NCBI GenBank assembly: GCA_021835105.1 | Contig: JAKBQS010000029.1 | Coordinates: 1-9,701 of the forward strand | Reading direction: 5' to 3' | Length of the DNA stretch: 9,701 bases | Origin: Microcaldota archaeon | Lineage (GTDB): Archaea > Micrarchaeota > Micrarchaeia > Micrarchaeales > CABMGC01 | Part shown: one piece after another, positions 6,754 to 9,701 of the stretch | How the letters are laid out: each line of letters opens with the position of its first letter | Position numbering within the stretch: position 1 is the stretch's first letter | Program-made: the position numbers and the translations under genes | The notes under the pieces: generated by a model | What the model was told of the DNA's origin: nothing | What the model saw: only the letters and a program-made list of their open reading frames with translations | Databases searched by the model: none

Positions 6754-7134
6754 ATGGCGCTCATCGAAGCAAGCACAGTGGGGGTGGGAGAAAGACTTGA
6801 AAGACTAGGCGACAGGCTTGCCTCAGATGGTAGGTGGGACGATGCCGGAAGGCTCTTCGTGAAGGCAGCCATATACTGCCTCCACGCCACCAATTATCAG
6901 GACAACAGGCTGCTTAGGAAAGGGCTTGATGCATATCTAAAGGCCTTTTCCGAAGCTTTAGATTCTGGAGACAGCGGTGCCTCGTTGCTCCTTTTCGGTA
7001 AGGCGTACAGAATCTCAAAGATGCTGGGCATCATGGATGAGAAGCTGCTTGGAATGGCAGGCGCAGGGGATGTTGCATTTGCAAGAATTATCAAGCGCGA
7101 TTTTAGCGGCTTGATAAAGTGTGCAGTTAGGTGA
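6754..7134 (+). CDS. Small helical TPR-like protein of unknown function
   Basis: I do not recognise this 126-residue protein. It has no signal peptide or membrane segment and appears entirely alpha-helical. Residues about 11-45 (ERLGDRLASDGRWDDAGRLF and the following KAAIYCLHA) resemble a tetratricopeptide-type helix pair, with small and aromatic residues at the usual spacing. A second comparable pair spans about 57-90 (LDAYLKAFSEALDSGDSGAS onward). It may therefore be a protein-binding scaffold. ATG 6754 is preferred to GTG 6751, one codon earlier; a TATA-like box about 30 bases upstream implies a very short leader. The stop at 7132-7134 is only four bases before the fbp ATG, and the fbp ribosome-binding site lies inside this gene's last codons, so the two are probably co-transcribed and perhaps translationally coupled. 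Any role in sugar metabolism is inferred from position only. Confidence 0.75.
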   Translation: MALIEASTVGVGERLERLGDRLASDGRWDDAGRLFVKAAIYCLHATNYQDNRLLRKGLDAYLKAFSEALDSGDSGASLLLFGKAYRISKMLGIMDEKLLGMAGAGDVAFARIIKRDFSGLIKCAVR

Positions 7135-7135
7135 T
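7129..7135 (+). promoter_or_regulatory. Ribosome-binding site deciding the fbp start
   Basis: AGGTGAT overlaps the stop codon of the upstream gene and lies just before ATG 7139. It supports that ATG over the in-frame GTG at 7121, which would add six residues (MQLGDI) before the conserved N-terminus. Confidence 0.6.
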
Positions 7136-7138
7136 ATT

Positions 7139-8227
7139 ATGAAATTGACATTATCTGGAATAAAGGCGGATATAGGGTCTATAGGAGGCCATACCAAGCC
7201 CAGCAAGGAGGTATTTGAGACTGTCCGCGATGAGATTGTAAAAAAGGGCATCGAGAGTGGAAAGATAGACGATGCTTATTTCGGGTTTACTGGAGACGAC
7301 ATACATATGCTTCTATCACATAAGTGGGGACTTGGAAACAAGGATGTGCACAGGCTTGCCTGGGATGCCTTCAAGAAGGGGGCGGAGGTGGCTTCTGCAC
7401 AAGGATTATATGGAGCCGGGCAGGATCTGCTGAAGGATTCCTTCTCTGGCAACATAAAAGGTCTCGGGCCAGGAGTTGCTGAGATGGAGTTTGAAGCGAG
7501 GGAGAATGAAGCCGTTGCACTCTTTACTGCTGACAAGACCGAACCTGGAGCTTTTAACTATCCTTTCTATAGGCTTTTCTGCGAGCCTTCCGCAAACACA
7601 GGCCTTTTGGTTAATAAGGCCTTATCTGAAGGAGTAAGAATCGCGGTGATGGATGTTGAGACAGGAAAGAAAGCGGAGTTCAAGACTCCTGAAGACATCT
7701 TTCTTATAGGCGGGACCCTTATGTATCCTGGAAGGTATGTAATAGACTCCGTGAAATCGCTTGGCGGAGAGCCCATGCTGGCAGCAACCACTGACAGGTT
7801 GCATAATATCGCAGGAACTTATGTTGGCAAGGATGATCCCTTGTGCATAGTGAGGCTGCAGAAGGATTTTCCGGCTACAGAAGAAGCCTGCTCTGTTTTC
7901 AAGACAGTGCATTATGTTGCAGGCGACACACGTGGAAGCCATCATATGCCGCTCATGCCAGTTAAGAACAACTCGCCTGCAAGTAGCAATTTCTGCATGC
8001 CGATAATAAGCTGCACATTATTTAGCATAAAGGATGGGAAGATAACTGCTTACATGGATGGTTTCGAGACAGCGGATTGGGATTATTATAGATCAAAGGC
8101 AGTGCAGAAGGCAGAATTTATGAGGGAGCAGGGTTTCGTGCATCCTGCAACGCTAGTCCCAGAAGAGCTCGAATACAGCAATGGCTACAAGGCGCTTATG
8201 AGCAGGGTGAACGGAAGGTTTAGATAA
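7139..8227 (+). CDS. fbp: Bifunctional fructose-1,6-bisphosphate aldolase/phosphatase (type V FBPase)
   Basis: This cytoplasmic enzyme of 362 residues condenses dihydroxyacetone phosphate with glyceraldehyde-3-phosphate and removes the C1 phosphate to yield fructose-6-phosphate, making gluconeogenesis irreversible. It is typical of archaea and a few deep-branching bacteria. Family landmarks: KADIGSIGGH at 9-18 with metal ligands D11 and H18; TGDD with D53 and D54; ADKTEPGAFNYPFY near 130; GTYVGKDDP with Y228, the Schiff-base lysine K231, and D232/D233; then the family-typical YVAGDTRGSHHMPLMPV and QGFVHPATLVPEELEY. Every catalytic position I can place is kept, so both activities should be present. 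Length matches the family (about 360-400). ATG 7139 is chosen because it gives the usual N-terminus and has an adjacent ribosome-binding site. A triosephosphate isomerase gene follows after 45 bases with no evident terminator, so the two likely share a transcript. Confidence 0.96.
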   Translation: MKLTLSGIKADIGSIGGHTKPSKEVFETVRDEIVKKGIESGKIDDAYFGFTGDDIHMLLSHKWGLGNKDVHRLAWDAFKKGAEVASAQGLYGAGQDLLKDSFSGNIKGLGPGVAEMEFEARENEAVALFTADKTEPGAFNYPFYRLFCEPSANTGLLVNKALSEGVRIAVMDVETGKKAEFKTPEDIFLIGGTLMYPGRYVIDSVKSLGGEPMLAATTDRLHNIAGTYVGKDDPLCIVRLQKDFPATEEACSVFKTVHYVAGDTRGSHHMPLMPVKNNSPASSNFCMPIISCTLFSIKDGKITAYMDGFETADWDYYRSKAVQKAEFMREQGFVHPATLVPEELEYSNGYKALMSRVNGRFR

Positions 8228-8260
8228 GGGTTTGCCCAATTACAGAAAGTGGCAGGCGCT

Positions 8261-8267
8261 TGGTGGA
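8261..8267 (+). promoter_or_regulatory. Ribosome-binding site deciding the tpi start
   Basis: TGGTGGA lies five bases before ATG 8273. It supports that ATG over the in-frame GTG at 8249, which would add eight residues (MAGAWWKP) before the conserved first strand of the barrel. Confidence 0.55.
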
Positions 8268-8272
8268 AGCCT

Positions 8273-8968
8273 ATGGGAGCTACTCTTATAATAAACCTGA
8301 AGAACTATCCGAAGGCCTTTGGGAGTGGTGCCGTCGCTTTTGCCAAGTCCGCAGAATCAGTATCTGCCAGTTTTAAGGATGTTGAGATAATTATTGCTCC
8401 GCCTATGCCAGATCTTGCCTTGGTTGCCGAGTCCTGCAGCATAAGCGTATTCTCCCAGTCGGTTGACTATGGAGGTATTGGCCAGAGTACAGGAAAGGTT
8501 GTTCCCGAAGCCCTTGTCGCATCAGGAGTGCAAGGCGTAATAATAAATCATTCTGAAAATAGGGTAGGCATCTCAAAAGCGAAGATACTCCTGGAGAATG
8601 CAAAGGCTGCAGGGCTTAAAGCATGCATATGCGTTGAGAATGGGTACGAGGCTTCTGCTGCTGCTTCGATGAATCCGGATTATGTTGCAATAGAGCCGCG
8701 CGAGCTTATAGGAAGCGGGGTTTCTGTATCCTCTGCCAAGCCGGATTTAATAAGGGATGCTAAGAATGCATGCGGAAGTCACTTTTCCGGGAAGATACTG
8801 GCAGGGGCAGGAATATCTTCTGATGCGGATGCGAAGGCTGCGCTCCTGCTTGGAGCGGACGGTGTAATAGTATCAAGCGCAATAGCTAAATCAACAGAGC
8901 CTGAAAAGGCGATATACAGCTTGGCGGCGGCGCTTGGAAGGGGTAAGGTTAAGCACGTAGAAGGTTAA
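8273..8968 (+). CDS. tpiA: Triosephosphate isomerase, archaeal short form
   Basis: A 231-residue TIM-barrel enzyme that interconverts glyceraldehyde-3-phosphate and dihydroxyacetone phosphate in the cytoplasm. Active-site residues appear in order: N8 and K10 in IINLKNY, electrophile H93 in IINHSENR, and catalytic base E141 in VAIEPRELIGSG, which also forms the start of the flexible lid. Phosphate-gripping glycines follow in ILAGAGISS and in LLGADGVIVSSAI near the C-terminus. The length is that of archaeal enzymes (about 220-230), shorter than the 250 residues typical of bacteria and eukaryotes. ATG 8273 gives the usual N-terminus. The gene directly follows fbp, whose two substrates this enzyme equilibrates, so the pair forms a compact gluconeogenic module. 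The stop is TAA at 8966-8968, followed immediately by a second TAA. Confidence 0.96.
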   Translation: MGATLIINLKNYPKAFGSGAVAFAKSAESVSASFKDVEIIIAPPMPDLALVAESCSISVFSQSVDYGGIGQSTGKVVPEALVASGVQGVIINHSENRVGISKAKILLENAKAAGLKACICVENGYEASAAASMNPDYVAIEPRELIGSGVSVSSAKPDLIRDAKNACGSHFSGKILAGAGISSDADAKAALLLGADGVIVSSAIAKSTEPEKAIYSLAAALGRGKVKHVEG

Positions 8969-8969
8969 T

Positions 8970-8990
8970 AACCTTTAATGCGAATATTTC
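8970..8990 (+). promoter_or_regulatory. Weak candidate promoter for the RHH-nucleotidyltransferase gene
   Basis: The 35-base gap after tpi contains ctttaat at about 8974-8980, roughly 25-30 bases before ATG 9004, which would suit a leaderless transcript, and a second AT-rich gaatattt at 8982-8989. No clear terminator precedes it, so read-through from the fbp-tpi transcript is equally possible. Confidence 0.3.
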
Positions 8991-9003
8991 CAAAGGCAAT
9001 ATA

Positions 9004-9701
9004 ATGAAGGAGCGGCTTACCATAACGGTTGACAAGGAACTTCTGGATAAAGTGGACAGAGTCGTTGATGGTGTAAATATAAGGAACAGATCGCATGCAA
9101 TAGAGTACCTTATAAGGTCAGCTCTCTCGGCAAGCTACCCTAAGCAGGCAATAATATTTGCCGGTGGGGAAAGCGTGAATGTTGGTGGTGCAAGATCCCT
9201 CAAATGCTTAATACGCATAAAGGACCACCCGATTATAGAGTATATAATAAGGGAACTGAAGAGAAACTCTATAGACGAGATAATACTCGTCATAGGCGCT
9301 TACGGTGAAAAGGTTATTGAAGCCCTTGGCGATGGAAGTTCCTTCGGTGTTAAGATACGATATATACGCGAAAGCCGCCGCGCAGGCACGCAGGGCGCAT
9401 TGGTAACTGCAAAGGAACTTGTTTCAGGGGATTTTTTTGCAATGAATGGCGATCAGATATTCAAGTTTGATATGTATGAAATGTACAGGCATCACGTCGA
9501 AACAAAAGCACTGGCAACTATAGCCTTGACTACTTCTGCAAAGACGAGTAAGTTCGGAGTGATAAGGCTGGATGGATCAAGAGTGGTTGATTTCGTGGAA
9601 AAGCCTTCTGAGAAAGAGGGCAGCAAATTGATTAGCGCAGGAATATACCTTTTCAACCAGGCCATATTTGATGCGATAGGACCTGATGATGGCAGGATTG
9701 T
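9004..9701 (+). CDS. Ribbon-helix-helix domain fused to sugar-phosphate nucleotidyltransferase-like domain, partial
   Basis: The first 232 residues are present; the frame stays open to the right edge. Residues 1-42 (RLTITVDKELLDKVDRVV, then NRSHAIEYLIRSAL) form a clear CopG/Arc-type ribbon-helix-helix DNA-binding domain. From residue 48 a nucleotidyltransferase fold begins (AIIFAGGE at 49-56). Its later motifs match NDP-sugar pyrophosphorylases: GTQGA at 128-132, the metal-binding NGD at 148-150, FGVI at 184-187, EKP at 199-201 and SAGIYLF at 211-217. The signature loop that should read GxGTRxxPLTxxxPK is instead ESVNVGGARSLK, lacking the GTR and PLT elements; only the GG and a lysine (K68) remain. 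The protein may be a sugar- or nucleotide-responsive regulator, or an enzyme that also binds DNA. ATG 9004 begins the RHH domain exactly. Domain calls are firm; function is inference. Confidence 0.88.
   Translation, partial: MKERLTITVDKELLDKVDRVVDGVNIRNRSHAIEYLIRSALSASYPKQAIIFAGGESVNVGGARSLKCLIRIKDHPIIEYIIRELKRNSIDEIILVIGAYGEKVIEALGDGSSFGVKIRYIRESRRAGTQGALVTAKELVSGDFFAMNGDQIFKFDMYEMYRHHVETKALATIALTTSAKTSKFGVIRLDGSRVVDFVEKPSEKEGSKLISAGIYLFNQAIFDAIGPDDGRI

Noticed and set aside
7121..7138. Alternative GTG start for fbp
   Set aside because: It would overlap the upstream gene and add MQLGDI before the conserved N-terminus; ATG 7139 has its own ribosome-binding site.
8249..8272. Alternative GTG start for tpi
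   Set aside because: It adds eight non-conserved residues before the first barrel strand; ATG 8273 is preceded by a good GGTGG site.
1..9701. CRISPR array, insertion sequence, prophage or toxin-antitoxin module
   Set aside because: No spaced direct repeats, transposase, integrase or terminal inverted repeats were seen. The RHH domain at 9004 is fused to a nucleotidyltransferase-like domain and has no toxin gene beside it within the window.

Overview
The window looks like archaeal chromosome. The strongest evidence is a set of archaeal-type proteins: a bifunctional fructose-1,6-bisphosphate aldolase/phosphatase, a short-form triosephosphate isomerase of about 231 residues, a signal peptidase with the Ser/His/Asp (Sec11-type) active site, and a site-2 protease with a C-terminal CBS-like tail. 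Several genes also have TATA-like boxes about 25-30 bases before the start codon, which suggests leaderless or nearly leaderless mRNAs. AGG and ATA codons are very common, and TAA, TAG and TGA all act as stops. The compact layout and odd domain combinations would fit a small-genome DPANN (Micrarchaeota-like) lineage, but that placement is a guess.

Layout. (1) 1-657, minus strand: 219 residues of a COG1407-type calcineurin-like phosphoesterase that runs off the left edge. (2) 658-775: divergent promoter region. (3) 776-1855: M50 site-2 protease. (4) 1930-5328: SMC chromosome-condensation ATPase. (5) 5329-5479: non-coding, with a TATA-like box and several small hairpins. (6) 5480-6550: membrane-anchored signal peptidase with a long, sequon-rich insertion. 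(7) 6551-6753: non-coding, with a strong inverted repeat, a T-run, and three tandem 10-base TATGAT repeats in the next promoter. (8) 6754-7134: small helical, TPR-like protein of unknown function. (9) 7139-8227: fructose-bisphosphate aldolase/phosphatase. (10) 8273-8968: triosephosphate isomerase. (11) 9004 to the right edge: a ribbon-helix-helix DNA-binding domain fused to a sugar-phosphate nucleotidyltransferase-like domain, cut off by the window.

How the genes work together. Genes 8-10 are closely spaced on one strand and probably form a transcription unit. Triosephosphate isomerase equilibrates glyceraldehyde-3-phosphate and dihydroxyacetone phosphate, and the aldolase/phosphatase condenses these two and dephosphorylates the product to fructose-6-phosphate. 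This is the irreversible end of archaeal gluconeogenesis. The nucleotidyltransferase fusion that follows could use or sense sugar phosphates drawn from this pool. The left half holds housekeeping functions (phosphoesterase, intramembrane protease, SMC, signal peptidase) with no clear shared pathway. The most unusual items are the RHH-nucleotidyltransferase fusion with a degenerate nucleotide-binding loop, the enlarged sequon-rich signal peptidase, the unknown small protein ahead of the gluconeogenic genes, and the structured non-coding segments on either side of the signal peptidase gene. No mobile element, CRISPR array, tRNA or rRNA was seen.
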